Positions 16,476 to 26,574 are shown, counted from the stretch's first letter. The stretch: DNA of 64,000 nucleotides from Streptomyces sp. NBC_01723 (GCF_036246005.1 NZ_CP109171.1:7552001-7616000); one strand, 5' to 3'. Notes: a model not told the origin generated them from the letters alone. Numbers and translations are program-made.

Positions 16476-18656
16476 ATGAGCACCGAGCCCACCACCATCC
16501 GCTGGGAACAGGACGACACCGGCGTCGTCACCCTCGTCCTCGACGACCCCGGCCAGTCCGCCAACACCATGAACCAGGCGTTCCGCCGGTCCCTCGCGGC
16601 GGTCACCGACCGCCTGGAGGCCGAGAAGGACTCGATCCGCGGCGTCATCGTCACCTCGGCCAAGAAGACCTTCTTCGCCGGCGGCGACCTGCGCGACCTG
16701 ATCCGCGTCACCCCGGAGACCGCCCAGGACCTCTTCGACGGCGGCATGGCCATCAAGCGCGACCTGCGCCGCATCGAGACCCTCGGCAAGCCCGTCGTCG
16801 CCGCCATGAACGGCGCGGCCCTCGGCGGCGGCTACGAGATCGCCCTCGCCTGCCACCACCGCGTCGCCCTCGACGCACCCGGCTCCAAGATCGGCTGTCC
16901 CGAGGTCACCCTCGGCCTCCTCCCCGGCGGCGGCGGAGTCGTCCGCACCGTCCGCATGCTCGGCATCACCGACGCGCTGCTCAAGGTGCTCCTCCAGGGC
17001 ACCCAGTACAACCCGCGCCGCGCCCAGGAGAACGGCCTGGTCGACGAGGTCGCCGAGAGCCGCGACGACATGCTCGCCAGGGCCCGCGCCTTCATCGACG
17101 CCAACCCGGAGTCCGCCCAGCCCTGGGACAAGCCCGGTTACCGCATCCCCGGCGGCACCCCGTCGCACCCGAAGTTCGCGGCCAACCTGCCCGCCTTCCC
17201 CGCCAACCTGCGCAAGCAGACGGCCGGCGCCCCCTACCCGGCGCCGCGCAACATCATGGCCGCCGCCGTCGAGGGCTCCCAGGTCGACTTCGAGACCGCC
17301 CAGGTCATCGAGGCCCGCTACTTCGTCGAGCTGGCCGCCGGACAGACCTCGAAGAACATGATCCAGGCGTTCTTCTTCGACCTCCAGGCCGTCAACTCCG
17401 GCGCCAACCGCCCCCGCGGCATCGAGCCCCGGAAGGTCACCAAGGTGGCCGTCCTCGGCGCCGGCATGATGGGCGCCGGCATCGCCTACTCGTGCGCACG
17501 CGCGGGCATCGACGTCGTCCTCAAGGACGTCGCGCTGGAGGCCGCCGTCAAGGGCAAGGGCTACTCCGAGAAGCTGTGCGCCAAGGCCGTCGCCAAGGGG
17601 CGCACGACCCAGGAGAAGGCCGACGCCCTGCTCGCCCGCATCACGCCGACCGCCGAGGCCGCCGACCTCGCCGGGTGCGACGCGGTCATCGAGGCCGTCT
17701 TCGAGGACACCTCGCTCAAGCACAAGGTGTTCCAGGAGATCGAGAGCGTCGTCGCCCCCGACGCCCTGCTCTGCTCCAACACCTCCACGCTGCCCATCAC
17801 GGCGCTGGCCGAGGGCGTCGAGCGACAGGTGGACTTCATCGGGCTGCACTTCTTCTCGCCGGTCGACAAGATGCCGCTCGTCGAGATCATCAAGGGCGAG
17901 CGGACCGGCGACGAGGCGCTCGCGCGCGCCTTCGACCTGGTCCGGCAGATCAACAAGACGCCGATCGTCGTCAACGACTCGCGCGGCTTCTTCACCTCCC
18001 GGGTCATCGGCCACTTCATCAACGAGGGCGTGGCGATGGTCGGCGAGGGCGTCGAGCCCGCCTCCGTCGAGCAGGCGGCGGCCCAGGCGGGCTACCCCGC
18101 CAAGGTGCTCTCCCTGATGGACGAGCTGACGCTCACCCTCCCGCGGAAGATCCGCAAGGAGACCAGGCGGGCCGTGGAGGAGGCCGGCGGCACCTGGACC
18201 CCGCACCCCGCCGAGGCCGTCATCGACCGCATGGTCGACGAGTTCGAGCGCCCCGGCCGCAGCGGCGGCGCCGGGTTCTACGAGTACGGCGAGGACGGGA
18301 AGCGCGCGGCCCTCTGGCCGGGCCTGCGGGAGCACTTCACCAGGCCCGGGTACGAGATCCCGTTCCGGGACATGCAGGAGCGCATGCTCTTCTCGGAGGC
18401 CCTCGACACGGTCCGGCTGCTGGAGGAGGGCGTCCTGACCTCGGTCGCCGACGCCAACATCGGCTCGATCCTCGGCATCGGCTTCCCCGGCTGGACCGGC
18501 GGCGTCCTGCAGTACATCAACGGCTACGAAGGCGGGCTGCCCGGCTTCGTGGCACGCGCGCGTGAGCTGGCCGACCGCTACGGCGAGCGCTTCACGCCGC
18601 CCGCGCTGCTGGTGGAGAAGGCGGACAAGGGGGAGGTCTTCACCGACGGCCGCTGA
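16476..18656 (+). CDS. fadB: FadB-type multifunctional enoyl-CoA hydratase / 3-hydroxyacyl-CoA dehydrogenase
   Basis: This 726-residue bifunctional beta-oxidation protein has an N-terminal crotonase domain (residues about 10-290) containing AAMNGAALGGGYEIALACHHR and CPEVTLGLLPGGGG, the oxyanion-hole and Glu region of hydratases. The Rossmann domain begins near residue 325 (VAVLGAGMMGAGIAY), followed by the dehydrogenase helical domains with LHFFSPVDKMPLVEII and VVNDSRGFFTSR. With the thiolase it forms a complete hydration, oxidation and thiolysis unit. ATG 16476 follows GGAG by ten bases. The stop codon lies eight bases from the stop of the convergent MerR gene, so transcription from both sides collides here. 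Confidence 0.93.
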   Translation: MSTEPTTIRWEQDDTGVVTLVLDDPGQSANTMNQAFRRSLAAVTDRLEAEKDSIRGVIVTSAKKTFFAGGDLRDLIRVTPETAQDLFDGGMAIKRDLRRIETLGKPVVAAMNGAALGGGYEIALACHHRVALDAPGSKIGCPEVTLGLLPGGGGVVRTVRMLGITDALLKVLLQGTQYNPRRAQENGLVDEVAESRDDMLARARAFIDANPESAQPWDKPGYRIPGGTPSHPKFAANLPAFPANLRKQTAGAPYPAPRNIMAAAVEGSQVDFETAQVIEARYFVELAAGQTSKNMIQAFFFDLQAVNSGANRPRGIEPRKVTKVAVLGAGMMGAGIAYSCARAGIDVVLKDVALEAAVKGKGYSEKLCAKAVAKGRTTQEKADALLARITPTAEAADLAGCDAVIEAVFEDTSLKHKVFQEIESVVAPDALLCSNTSTLPITALAEGVERQVDFIGLHFFSPVDKMPLVEIIKGERTGDEALARAFDLVRQINKTPIVVNDSRGFFTSRVIGHFINEGVAMVGEGVEPASVEQAAAQAGYPAKVLSLMDELTLTLPRKIRKETRRAVEEAGGTWTPHPAEAVIDRMVDEFERPGRSGGAGFYEYGEDGKRAALWPGLREHFTRPGYEIPFRDMQERMLFSEALDTVRLLEEGVLTSVADANIGSILGIGFPGWTGGVLQYINGYEGGLPGFVARARELADRYGERFTPPALLVEKADKGEVFTDGR

Positions 18657-18664
18657 GGAACGCC

Positions 18665-19405
18665 TCAGCCCGGGGCGGCGCGGTCCTCCTCGCCGCCCCC
18701 GTCGATCCACTCCCGGATCTCCTCCCGCAGCGACCGCTGGAAGGTGGTCAGCAGCGCCTGCACGACGAGCGGGTGCATGTGCGCGGACAGGGACCGCACG
18801 TCCCGCGCCCCGCTTTCGGCGACCGCGTCGCGCAGCAGCCGCGACAGGTCACGCGCGGCGGCGCGGGAGTGCTCCAGGAGAGCGGTGCGGGCCGCGAGCA
18901 CCGTCTCGGGGGAGAAGGGCACGTCGAGCAGCTCGACGCCGAGCCGGAGCAGCCCGGTGTCGACCCGGTACAGGTCGCCGTCCGGGACGTCCGCGTCCCG
19001 GACGGCCACGTCCATCGCCGCCAGCCGGTCCACCTCCTCGTCGGTCAGCGGCCGGCCCGCGCGCCGGTCCAGTTCCCCGCGCGTGACGCTCTCCACCGTC
19101 TCCGGCGCCCAGGAGGCCACCACCGCGCGGTGCAGCGCCAGGTCGTGCTCGCTCAGGTCGGGCGGCAGCTGCGCCAGGTACCGCTCGATCGCGGCCAGGG
19201 TCATCCCCCGGTGCTGCAACTCCTCGATCAGTGCCAGCCGGGCCAGGTGCTCACGGCCGTAGTGCCCCACCCGGCGCGCCCCGATCACCGGCGGCGGCAG
19301 CAGCCCCTTGGTGCCGTAGAAGCGGACCGTGCGCACGGTGACGCCGGCCCGCGCGGCCAGCTCGTCGATCGTGAGGGTCGGCTCCCCGGCGTCGGTCGTC
19401 GTCAT
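18665..19405 (-). CDS. MerR family transcriptional regulator
   Basis: This 246-residue protein has an N-terminal winged helix of the MerR type: LTIDELAARAGVTVRTVRFYGTKGLLPPP, the arm GARRVGHYGREHLARLALI and the helix QHRGMTLAAIERYLA. A long helical C-terminal domain without Cys or metal motif follows, so the signal is probably a small molecule. Position suggests control of the neighbouring fatty-acid genes or the divergent permease; neither is proved. ATG 19405 has GATACT seven bases upstream, suggesting leaderless mRNA; an upstream in-frame extension exists but lies in the promoter. Confidence 0.85.
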   Translation of the reverse strand: MTTTDAGEPTLTIDELAARAGVTVRTVRFYGTKGLLPPPVIGARRVGHYGREHLARLALIEELQHRGMTLAAIERYLAQLPPDLSEHDLALHRAVVASWAPETVESVTRGELDRRAGRPLTDEEVDRLAAMDVAVRDADVPDGDLYRVDTGLLRLGVELLDVPFSPETVLAARTALLEHSRAAARDLSRLLRDAVAESGARDVRSLSAHMHPLVVQALLTTFQRSLREEIREWIDGGGEEDRAAPG

Positions 19406-19412
19406 GTGCAGC

Positions 19413-19441
19413 AGTATCGCTGTCTCACCAGTGCTGTGAAA
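19413..19441 (-). promoter_or_regulatory. Promoter and inverted repeat of the MerR gene
   Basis: On the minus strand TTTCAC (19441-19436), a 17-base spacer and GATACT (19418-19413) precede the ATG by seven bases. TCAC-N7-GTGA (19425-19439) lies between the two boxes, where MerR proteins normally bind, so autoregulation is likely. Confidence 0.45.
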
Positions 19442-19637
19442 CCTCTTGCGCACCGGGTGGAGACCGCCGACGGATCTTGTGAGAAGTCACGCTGTGTGAC
19501 ATGAGCCACCGCATGGCGACGCAGCGTCGGGGGAAGGTGCTGCCTCGGTCTGTGCCGCGAAGGGTGGTGCGGGCCTCGTCACTGTACGGACGACCTGGGC
19601 GTATCCCGCCCGGGCGCACCAGAGAGTGGAACCACCC

Positions 19638-21110
19638 GTGAGCAAGGACGCCGTCGACACGGCACAGGTCGCCGCCCATCCCCAGGCGACCGGGACCATC
19701 CCCGCGGACGCGGGCGACGCCGGATACAGCAAGGGCCTCAAGGCCCGTCACGTGAACATGATCGCGATCGGCGGCGCGATCGGCACCGGCCTCTTCCTCG
19801 GCGCCGGCGGCCGCCTGCGCGACGCGGGCCCGGCGCTCGCGATCGCCTACCTCGTCGCGGGCGTCTTCGCCTTCTTCGTCGTCAAGGCCCTCGGCGAACT
19901 CGTGCTCTACCGGCCCTCCTCCGGGTCCTTCGTGTCGTACGCGCGCGAGTTCCTCGGTGAGAAGGGCGCCTACGTCGCCGGCTGGATGTACTTCCTGAAC
20001 TGGTCGACCACCGGCATCGCCGACATCACCGCGATCGCGCTGTACACGCACTACTGGAGTATGTTCACGAGCATCCCGCAATGGGCGCTCGCCCTGATCG
20101 CCCTCGCGGTGGTCCTGGCCGTCAACCTCATCTCGGTCCGGATCTTCGGCGAGATGGAGTTCTGGTTCGCGATCATCAAGGTCGCCACCCTCGTCGGCTT
20201 CATGCTGATCGGCATCTTCCTGCTGGCCACCCAGCACGACGTGGGCGGCCAGACCCCGGGCGTCAGCATGATCACCGACCACGGCGGCATCCTCCCGCAC
20301 GGCGTGATGCCCGTGGTCCTCGTCATGCAGGGCGTGATCTTCTCCTACGCGGCCCTGGAACTGGTCGGCGTCGCGGCCGGCGAGACCGCCGAGCCGGAGA
20401 AGATCGTCCCCCGCGCGGTGAACTCGATCATGTGGCGCGTCGCCCTCTTCTACGTCGGCTCGGTCGTCCTGCTGGCGCTGCTGCTTCCCAGCTCGGTCTA
20501 CTCGGGCGACCAGAGCCCCTTCGTCACCGTCCTGTCGAAGATCGGCGTCCCCGCCGCCGGCGACGTGATGAACCTCGTCGTCCTCACCGCGGCGATGTCG
20601 TCCCTGAACTCCGGCCTCTACTCCACCGGCCGCATCCTGCGCTCCATGGCGATGTCCGGCTCCGCGCCCAGGTTCACCGGCGTGATGAGCCGCAGCCAGG
20701 TGCCCTACGGCGGCATCCTGCTGACCTGCGCGGTCTGCGTCCTCGGCGTCGGCCTGAACTTCCTGGTGCCGAGCAAGGCCTTCGAGATCGTGCTGAACGT
20801 CGCCTCGCTGGGCATCATCAGCACCTGGGTGATCATCATGATCTGTCACCTGGTCTTCGTCCGCCGGGCGCGCGCGGGCCTGGTCGAACGACCGCACTTC
20901 CGCCTGCCGGGCAGCCCGGTCACCGAGATCGCCACGATCGCCTTCCTGCTCGCCGTGATCGTCCTGATGTGGAACGACCACGAGGTCGGCCGCAAGACCG
21001 TGCTGCTCGTGCCCGTGATCGCGGTGATGCTGGTGGCGGGCTGGTTCGGCGTCCGGCGCCGGGTGGCGCGGAACGCCGAACTGCAGAAGCCCGGCGGGCC
21101 CACCGGGTAG
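19638..21110 (+). CDS. Amino-acid permease (APC superfamily, AnsP/GabP type)
   Basis: This 490-residue integral membrane proton symporter of the AAT family has about twelve hydrophobic segments and the family signature in segment 1 ([19 protein letters not shown]). The loop [27 protein letters not shown] and the stretch [18 protein letters not shown] are typical of the group that includes L-asparagine permease AnsP. Substrate is probably asparagine or another neutral amino acid, by family only. GTG 19638 is taken as start; a GTG at 19626 in the same frame is possible and has GAGAG close by. It is divergent from the MerR gene, which could regulate it. Confidence 0.85.
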   Translation: MSKDAVDTAQVAAHPQATGTIPADAGDAGYSKGLKARHVNMIAIGGAIGTGLFLGAGGRLRDAGPALAIAYLVAGVFAFFVVKALGELVLYRPSSGSFVSYAREFLGEKGAYVAGWMYFLNWSTTGIADITAIALYTHYWSMFTSIPQWALALIALAVVLAVNLISVRIFGEMEFWFAIIKVATLVGFMLIGIFLLATQHDVGGQTPGVSMITDHGGILPHGVMPVVLVMQGVIFSYAALELVGVAAGETAEPEKIVPRAVNSIMWRVALFYVGSVVLLALLLPSSVYSGDQSPFVTVLSKIGVPAAGDVMNLVVLTAAMSSLNSGLYSTGRILRSMAMSGSAPRFTGVMSRSQVPYGGILLTCAVCVLGVGLNFLVPSKAFEIVLNVASLGIISTWVIIMICHLVFVRRARAGLVERPHFRLPGSPVTEIATIAFLLAVIVLMWNDHEVGRKTVLLVPVIAVMLVAGWFGVRRRVARNAELQKPGGPTG

Positions 21111-21122
21111 CGGGAACCCCAT

Positions 21123-21155
21123 ACCACCGCCACTGTCGGTGGTGGCCTCTACGGT
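21123..21155 (+). promoter_or_regulatory. RecA-NDp / PafBC-type DNA-damage promoter
   Basis: TGTCGGTG (21134-21141), exactly eight bases, then TACGGT (21150-21155) matches the known motif TGTCRGTG-N8-TAnnnT, which is recognised by the actinobacterial DNA-damage activator PafBC. The -10 ends six bases before the ATG. The motif is embedded in the inverted repeat ACCACCG-N7-CGGTGGT (21123-21143), which could also serve as operator or as a weak stem for the upstream gene. Confidence 0.75.
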
Positions 21156-21161
21156 GGCGTC

Positions 21162-21647
21162 ATGTCGGAGATCAGGTATGTCCGGGGTGACGCCACCGTT
21201 CCGTCGGTCAAGGGCGTCAAGGTGATCGCCCATGTCTGCAACGACCTCGGGGGCTGGGGCAAGGGCTTCGTCCTGGCCCTGTCCCGCCGCTGGCCGGAGC
21301 CGGAGGCGGCCTACCGTGCCTGGCACCGCGACCGCGCGTCCAACGACTTCGCACTGGGCGCGGCCCAGTTCGTCCAGGTCGAACGGTACCTCTGGGTGGC
21401 CAACCTGATCGGCCAGCGCGGCACGAGGACCGGCAGCAAGGGCGTCCCCGTGCGCTACGACGCGATCGACACGGCGCTCGGCCGCCTCGCCGACAAGGCG
21501 GCCGAGCTGGACGCGTCCGTGCACATGCCGCGCATCGGCTGCGGTCTGGCCGGCGGCAAGTGGTCCCGGGTCGAACCGCTCGTCACCGGCCGTCTGGCCG
21601 GGCGCGGCATACCCGTGACCGTCTACGACCACGGGGACGCCGCCTGA
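21162..21647 (+). CDS. Macrodomain ADP-ribosyl hydrolase (SCO6735-like)
   Basis: This 161-residue stand-alone macrodomain binds ADP-ribose and probably removes it from proteins. The ligand loop HVCNDLGGWGKGF and the C-terminal MPRIGCGLAGGKW align by eye with human TARG1, but the TARG1 catalytic Asp position (GCGLD) is Ala here and the catalytic Lys also appears replaced. The sequence and context fit S. coelicolor SCO6735, which I recall as a characterised hydrolase whose loss raised antibiotic output. A PafBC-type promoter links it to DNA damage. ATG 21162 has no ribosome binding site; the -10 six bases upstream predicts a leaderless mRNA. Confidence 0.88.
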   Translation: MSEIRYVRGDATVPSVKGVKVIAHVCNDLGGWGKGFVLALSRRWPEPEAAYRAWHRDRASNDFALGAAQFVQVERYLWVANLIGQRGTRTGSKGVPVRYDAIDTALGRLADKAAELDASVHMPRIGCGLAGGKWSRVEPLVTGRLAGRGIPVTVYDHGDAA

Positions 21648-21675
21648 GACCCGCCCGCCCACCGCGCTCGGGCCG

Positions 21676-23169
21676 TCAGTGCCCGTGCACGTCGTTCGTC
21701 GCGGCGATCCTCCGCCACGACCGGGGCTGCGCCGGCGTGTCCGAGGCCGGCGCGAGGGACGCCGCGCGCGCCGCCGGGGCGTCCGGCCTGGACGGCTGGA
21801 ACAGCCACGTGTCGAACAGCGCGGCCAGCGGCTTGCCGGAGACCTCCTCGGCGTACCGCTGGAAGTCGGCGACCGACGCGTTGCCGTGGGCGTACCGCGC
21901 GGGCCACCCCTTGAGGACGGCGAAGAAGTCCTCGTCCCCGATCTCGTTCCGCAGCGCCTGGACGGCCAGCGCGCCCCGGTCGTAGACGGCGAGGTCGAAC
22001 TGGTTCTCCGGCCCGGGGTCACCGGGCCGCACCGTCCAGAACGGGTCGTCGGCCGGGTGCGAGGCGTACGTGTAGTCGGCCAGTTCCTGCGCCGTGCCCT
22101 CGCCCTCGTGCTCGGACCACAGCCACTGGGCGTACCGGGCGAAGCCCTCGTTGATCCAGATGTCCTTCCAGCCGCGCACGGACACCAGGTCGCCGTACCA
22201 CTGGTGGGCCAGCTCGTGCACGACCACGGACACGTTCGACCCGTTCGCGAACTGCCGCGGGCTGTAGAACGGCCGGGTCTGCGTCTCCAGCGCGTACCCG
22301 GTGTCCGTGTTCGGCACGTACCCGCCGAGCGCGTTGTAGGGGTACGGCCCGAAGTAGCCGGTCAGCCAGTCCGCGATCTCCCCGGTCCGCTCCACACTGG
22401 CCCGCGCCGCGCCGTCGTTGGCGCCCAGGTCCTTGCTGTAGGCGTTGACGACCGGGACGCCGCTCTCGGTCGTCCCGGTGGTGAGGTCGAACCTCCCGAC
22501 CGCCAGCGTGGCGAGGTACGTGGCCTGCGGCTTGTCTGACCGCCAGTTCCAGCGGGTCCAGCCGAGCCGTGAACTCGTGGACTGGAGTGTCCCGTTGGAG
22601 ATCGCCTGGGTTCCGTCCGGCACCTGCACGGACACGTCGTAGGTGGCCTTGTCCCGCGGGTGGTCGTTGCTGGGGAACCACCAAGCCGCGGCCTCGGGCT
22701 CGTTCGCGGCGACGCCGCCGTCCGGGGTGCGGTGCCAACTGGTGAAGCCGAACGCCTCCTTCGAGGACGGCACACCGCTGTAGCGGACGACCACGGTGAG
22801 GGCCGTCCCCTTCTCCAGCGGCTTCGCCGGGGTGATCTCCAGCTCCTGCTCGCCGGAGGTCGTGAACGACGCCTTCGCGCCGTTCACCCGTACCTCGCCG
22901 ACGTCCAGCAGGAAGTCCAGGTTGAACCGGGACAGGTCCTCGGTGGTGCGGGCCAGGATCGTGGCCGTCCCCTCCAGCCGGTCCGTGGCCGGCTGGTACT
23001 TCAGGCGCAGGTCGTAGTGGGAGACGTCGTATCCGCCGTTGCCGTAGGCCGGGTAGTAGGGGTCGCCGATGCCCGGAGCGCCGGGGGAGTGGGCCGCCGC
23101 CGACGCCGGGATCGCCAGCATGAGGGAGGCGGCGCCCAGTGCGCCCGGCACGATGATTCTGCGGTGCAC
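21676..23169 (-). CDS. Secreted M1 family zinc metallopeptidase
   Basis: This 497-residue aminopeptidase of the gluzincin M1 family has the zinc motif HELAHQWYGD near residue 310 with the third ligand Glu in NEGFARYAQWL, and the substrate-side stretch NALGGYVPNTDTGYALETQT (a GxMEN-like loop with ALETQ). A signal peptide (RRIIVPGALGAASLMLAIPASAAA) marks it for export. It lacks the large C-terminal domain of cytosolic PepN, which is normal for secreted members. GTG 23169 is chosen because TTGGAGC stands six bases upstream and the signal peptide begins there. It is divergent from the X-Pro peptidase gene. Confidence 0.88.
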   Translation of the reverse strand: MHRRIIVPGALGAASLMLAIPASAAAHSPGAPGIGDPYYPAYGNGGYDVSHYDLRLKYQPATDRLEGTATILARTTEDLSRFNLDFLLDVGEVRVNGAKASFTTSGEQELEITPAKPLEKGTALTVVVRYSGVPSSKEAFGFTSWHRTPDGGVAANEPEAAAWWFPSNDHPRDKATYDVSVQVPDGTQAISNGTLQSTSSRLGWTRWNWRSDKPQATYLATLAVGRFDLTTGTTESGVPVVNAYSKDLGANDGAARASVERTGEIADWLTGYFGPYPYNALGGYVPNTDTGYALETQTRPFYSPRQFANGSNVSVVVHELAHQWYGDLVSVRGWKDIWINEGFARYAQWLWSEHEGEGTAQELADYTYASHPADDPFWTVRPGDPGPENQFDLAVYDRGALAVQALRNEIGDEDFFAVLKGWPARYAHGNASVADFQRYAEEVSGKPLAALFDTWLFQPSRPDAPAARAASLAPASDTPAQPRSWRRIAATNDVHGH

Positions 23170-23206
23170 GAAAGCTCCAAGTCGTAGGGGCACGAGGTCT
23201 GTTCGC

Positions 23207-23242
23207 AGCCTATTCAGCCCCTGTGGACACCGTCATGTCCAC
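23207..23242 (-). promoter_or_regulatory. Promoter of the M1 peptidase with inverted repeat around the -35
   Basis: On the minus strand ATGACG (23236-23231), 18 bases and TAGGCT (23212-23207) form a promoter. GTGGACA-N6-TGTCCAC (23223-23242) surrounds the -35. The arrangement suits a repressor that also faces the divergent peptidase gene. Confidence 0.45.
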
Positions 23243-23317
23243 GGCCACCCCTGTCACACGATCGCCATCCGGCCGACATGAGTCACCCGTTGCCCTCTTC
23301 TGCGCGGGAGTTGACCG

Positions 23318-25294
23318 ATGTACCGTCCGCGCATGCCGATACGCACGCGCTTCACGATCTGGAGACCGCTCGCGACGGCGGCCACCGCCGCACTCCTGGC
23401 AACCTTCCTCACGCCCGCCGCGACGGCGCACCCCGCACCGCGGCAGAGCGAACCCGTCTACTCCTACGCGAACGCCGTTCGCGAGGCCGTCTGGGTGGAC
23501 ACCGGCTACGACGGGGACGGCGACGGCGAGGACGACCGCGTCGCCGTCGACATCGTCCGCCCGCGCGAACCCGCCCAGCGGGGCCGGAAGATCCCCGTCA
23601 TCATGGACGCCAGCCCGTACTACTCCTGCTGCGGACGGGGCAACGAGAGCCAGAACAAGACATACGACGCGGACGGCGACGTCGTCGGGATGCCGCTGTA
23701 CTACGACAACTACTTCGTGCCCCGCGGCTACGCCTTCGTCGGTGTCGACCTGGCCGGCACCAACCGCTCCGACGGCTGCGTCGACGTCGGCGGACGCTCC
23801 GACATCCGGTCCGCGAAGGCCGTCGTCGACTGGCTGAACGGCCGCGCGAAGGCGTACACCAGCCGCACCGGGGGCGAGCGCGCCGAGGCGACGTGGACCA
23901 ACGGGAAGACCGGCATGATCGGCAAGAGCTGGGACGGCACCATCGCCAACGGCGTGGCCGCGACGGGCGTCGAGGGCCTGGAGACCATCGTCCCGATCGC
24001 CGCCATCTCCTCCTGGTACGACTACTACTTCAGCCAGGGCGCCCCGCTCTACGACTCCGGGCCGGACTGGCTCTCCGACTACGTCGAAAGCCCCGACGCC
24101 CGAGCCCGCTGCGAGGCCGTCCAGCAGCGGCTCGTCGACGGCGCCCCGCGCAGCGGCGACCTGACCCGGCTGTGGACCGAGCGCGACTACGTGAAGGCCG
24201 CGGGCAAGGTGAAGGCCAGCGTCTTCCTCGTCCACGGCATGCAGGACCTCAACGTCCGCACGCAGCACGTCGGCCCGTGGTGGAACGCCCTCGCGAAGCA
24301 CGGCGTCGAGCGCAAGATCTGGCTCTCCCAGACCGGTCACGTCGACCCCTTCGACTTCCGCCGCGCCGACTGGGTCGACACCCTGCACCGCTGGTTCGAC
24401 CACGAACTCCTGGGCCACGACAACGGCATCGACCGCGAGCCCATGGCCGACATCGAACGCGGGCCCGACCGGTGGGAGACGTCGCGGACCTGGCCGCCGC
24501 GCGCCACGGCCACCACGACCCTGCGCCCGGCCGACGGCGCCCGACCGGGCGTCGGCACCCTCGGCCTGCACCGCGACCGCGGCACCGAGACCTTCACCGA
24601 CGACCCCGCGCTGAGCGAGACCGACTGGGCCGCGCACATCGACGCGCCCACACCGGCCAAGGCCGGCTTCGTCACCGGACCGCTCACCCGCGACCTGCGC
24701 CTGTCCGGCGCCTCCCAGGTCACCGTCACCGCACGGTCCAGCGCCCCGACCGCCCACCTGTCCGCCGTACTCGTCGACCTCGGCCCCGACACCATCCGCG
24801 ACTACGCCACCGAGGGCGAGGGCATCACCACCCTCACCGACCGCACCTGCTGGGGACCGCGGACCACGGGCGACAGCTCCTGCTACCTGGAGACGGCCGC
24901 GAAGACCACCGACGTGGACCACACCGTCGTCAGCCGCGGCTGGGCCGACCTCGGCAACCACGCCTCCGCGTGGCACGGCCGCCCGCTCACCCCGGGCAAG
25001 GCGTACACCATGACGCTCGACCTGGCGGCCACCGACCACGTCGTCCCGGCCGGTCACCGTCTCGCCCTCATCGTCGCGGGCACCGACAAGGGCCTCATCG
25101 ACCCGCCCGCCGACACGCCGACCCTCACCCTGGACCTCTCCCGAACGTCGGCCCGCGTACCGTTCGTCGGCGGCCCCGACGCCTTCGCCCGGGCGACCGC
25201 CGGCCCGGCCGGCGCCACCGCGGCACCGACTCCCCTCGACGGCGTGAACGCGCCACCGCACACGCCCCACCGCGTCCCGAAGGGAGCCCGATGA
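23318..25294 (+). CDS. Secreted X-Pro dipeptidyl-peptidase family hydrolase (S15/CocE)
   Basis: This 658-residue alpha/beta hydrolase of the S15 family releases X-Pro dipeptides or hydrolyses related esters. A signal peptide (hydrophobic run [20 protein letters not shown]) precedes the catalytic domain. The nucleophile is the Ser of GKSWDGT near residue 210 and the catalytic His is probably that of [10 protein letters not shown]; a beta-rich C-terminal jelly-roll domain follows from about residue 390. ATG 23318 is chosen because GGAG lies seven bases upstream; ATG 23333 is an alternative with a TACCGT box six bases before it. It overlaps the next gene by four bases (ATGA), so the two peptidases are translationally coupled. 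Confidence 0.88.
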   Translation: MYRPRMPIRTRFTIWRPLATAATAALLATFLTPAATAHPAPRQSEPVYSYANAVREAVWVDTGYDGDGDGEDDRVAVDIVRPREPAQRGRKIPVIMDASPYYSCCGRGNESQNKTYDADGDVVGMPLYYDNYFVPRGYAFVGVDLAGTNRSDGCVDVGGRSDIRSAKAVVDWLNGRAKAYTSRTGGERAEATWTNGKTGMIGKSWDGTIANGVAATGVEGLETIVPIAAISSWYDYYFSQGAPLYDSGPDWLSDYVESPDARARCEAVQQRLVDGAPRSGDLTRLWTERDYVKAAGKVKASVFLVHGMQDLNVRTQHVGPWWNALAKHGVERKIWLSQTGHVDPFDFRRADWVDTLHRWFDHELLGHDNGIDREPMADIERGPDRWETSRTWPPRATATTTLRPADGARPGVGTLGLHRDRGTETFTDDPALSETDWAAHIDAPTPAKAGFVTGPLTRDLRLSGASQVTVTARSSAPTAHLSAVLVDLGPDTIRDYATEGEGITTLTDRTCWGPRTTGDSSCYLETAAKTTDVDHTVVSRGWADLGNHASAWHGRPLTPGKAYTMTLDLAATDHVVPAGHRLALIVAGTDKGLIDPPADTPTLTLDLSRTSARVPFVGGPDAFARATAGPAGATAAPTPLDGVNAPPHTPHRVPKGAR

Positions 25295-26574
25295 GCCGGC
25301 TGCGCACCCTCACCGTGACCACCGCGGCGCTCGCCGCGTCCCTCCTCACCGCACCGGCCCACGCCGCCGACGCCGCGCACCACCCGCCCCGCACCGGCTT
25401 CGAGCGGAGCAACGGCGCCCGCTGGACCACCCAGGCGGAGGAGCAGGAGCTGCTGGCCGCCGCCGACCGAGCGAGCGGCCGGGTCGACGTCGACCGCATC
25501 GGCACCACGAAGCAGGACCGGCCGCTGCGCCTCGTCACCATCGGCAGGCCCGCCGCACCGAACACGGTGCTCCTCGTGTGCAGCCAGCACGGCGACGAGC
25601 CCTCCGGCCGCGAGGCGTGCCTGTCCACGGTCCGCGACCTGGCGTACGCCACCGACCGCCGGACCCGGCACTTCCTGGACCGCACCACCGTGCTCGTCCT
25701 GCCCACCGCCAACCCCGACGGCCGGGCCGCCGACACCCGCGGCAACAGCGACGGCGTCGACATCAACCGCGACCACCTCGCCCTGCAGACCGCCGAGGCC
25801 CGCGCCCTGGCCGCCGTCGTCCGCGACCGGCGCCCCGACGTCCTCTACGACCTGCACGAGTACGGCGCCACACCCCCGTACTACGACGAGGACCTCTTCG
25901 ACCTCTGGCCCCGCAACCTCAACACCCACCCGCGGGTCCACGACGAGGCCCGCACCCTGTCCGGGGCGTACGTCCGTCCCGCCGCCGGGGAAGCCGGTTA
26001 CTCGACCGGCACCTACGGCATCTGGACCGACCCGGTCACCGGCGACCCGGTCAAGCAGACCGCCGGCGACGGCCAGGAACGCATCCTGCGCAACATGTCC
26101 GGCGTGAAGCACTCGGTCGGCCTGCTCATCGAGAGCCGCGTGGACGCGCTCACCGACGCCGAACAGGCGGACCCCGCCCTCAACAACCGGCGCCGGGTGC
26201 ACTCCCAGCTCGCGGCGCTCGACGGCCTGTTCCGCTTCGCGGACCGGCGGCGCGGACAGGTCGAGGCGGCCACCGACGCCGCCCGCCGGGCCGGCCGCAC
26301 CGACACCGGGCCCGTGTACGTCGGCGGCGCGGACAACGACCCGGCCGAACCCGCCGAGGTGATCCAGGCGCCGCCCTGCGGCTACCGGCTGACACTTGCC
26401 CAGTACAAGGACATTCGGGACGAGCTGGCCCTGCACGGTGTACAAGTGCGTTCGAGGGGGGAGGAGGGCGCCTACGTATCGTTGCGCCAGCCGCTGCGCG
26501 CCCTCGTGCCGCTGCTCCTCGACGAGCGGGCGGCGTACCACTTGACGGCGGGTGAACCCGACACCCGCTGCTGA
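25291..26574 (+). CDS. Secreted M14 family zinc carboxypeptidase
   Basis: This 427-residue metallocarboxypeptidase of the M14 family has zinc ligands in [11 protein letters not shown] (HxxE, near residue 105) and the His of LYDLHEYGA; the general-base Glu is probably in LLIESRVD. A signal peptide ([21 protein letters not shown]) directs secretion. The domain GVDINRDHL is characteristic. The start ATG 25291 overlaps the stop codon of the X-Pro peptidase gene and has AGGGAG five bases upstream. Together with its two neighbours it suits stepwise breakdown of extracellular peptides from both ends. Confidence 0.88.
   Translation: MSRLRTLTVTTAALAASLLTAPAHAADAAHHPPRTGFERSNGARWTTQAEEQELLAAADRASGRVDVDRIGTTKQDRPLRLVTIGRPAAPNTVLLVCSQHGDEPSGREACLSTVRDLAYATDRRTRHFLDRTTVLVLPTANPDGRAADTRGNSDGVDINRDHLALQTAEARALAAVVRDRRPDVLYDLHEYGATPPYYDEDLFDLWPRNLNTHPRVHDEARTLSGAYVRPAAGEAGYSTGTYGIWTDPVTGDPVKQTAGDGQERILRNMSGVKHSVGLLIESRVDALTDAEQADPALNNRRRVHSQLAALDGLFRFADRRRGQVEAATDAARRAGRTDTGPVYVGGADNDPAEPAEVIQAPPCGYRLTLAQYKDIRDELALHGVQVRSRGEEGAYVSLRQPLRALVPLLLDERAAYHLTAGEPDTRC

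Noticed and set aside
21123..21143. ACCACCG-N7-CGGTGGT as terminator of the permease gene
   Set aside because: It has no T-tract, and half of it is required for an exact DNA-damage promoter motif for the next gene. A double role is possible but not needed.
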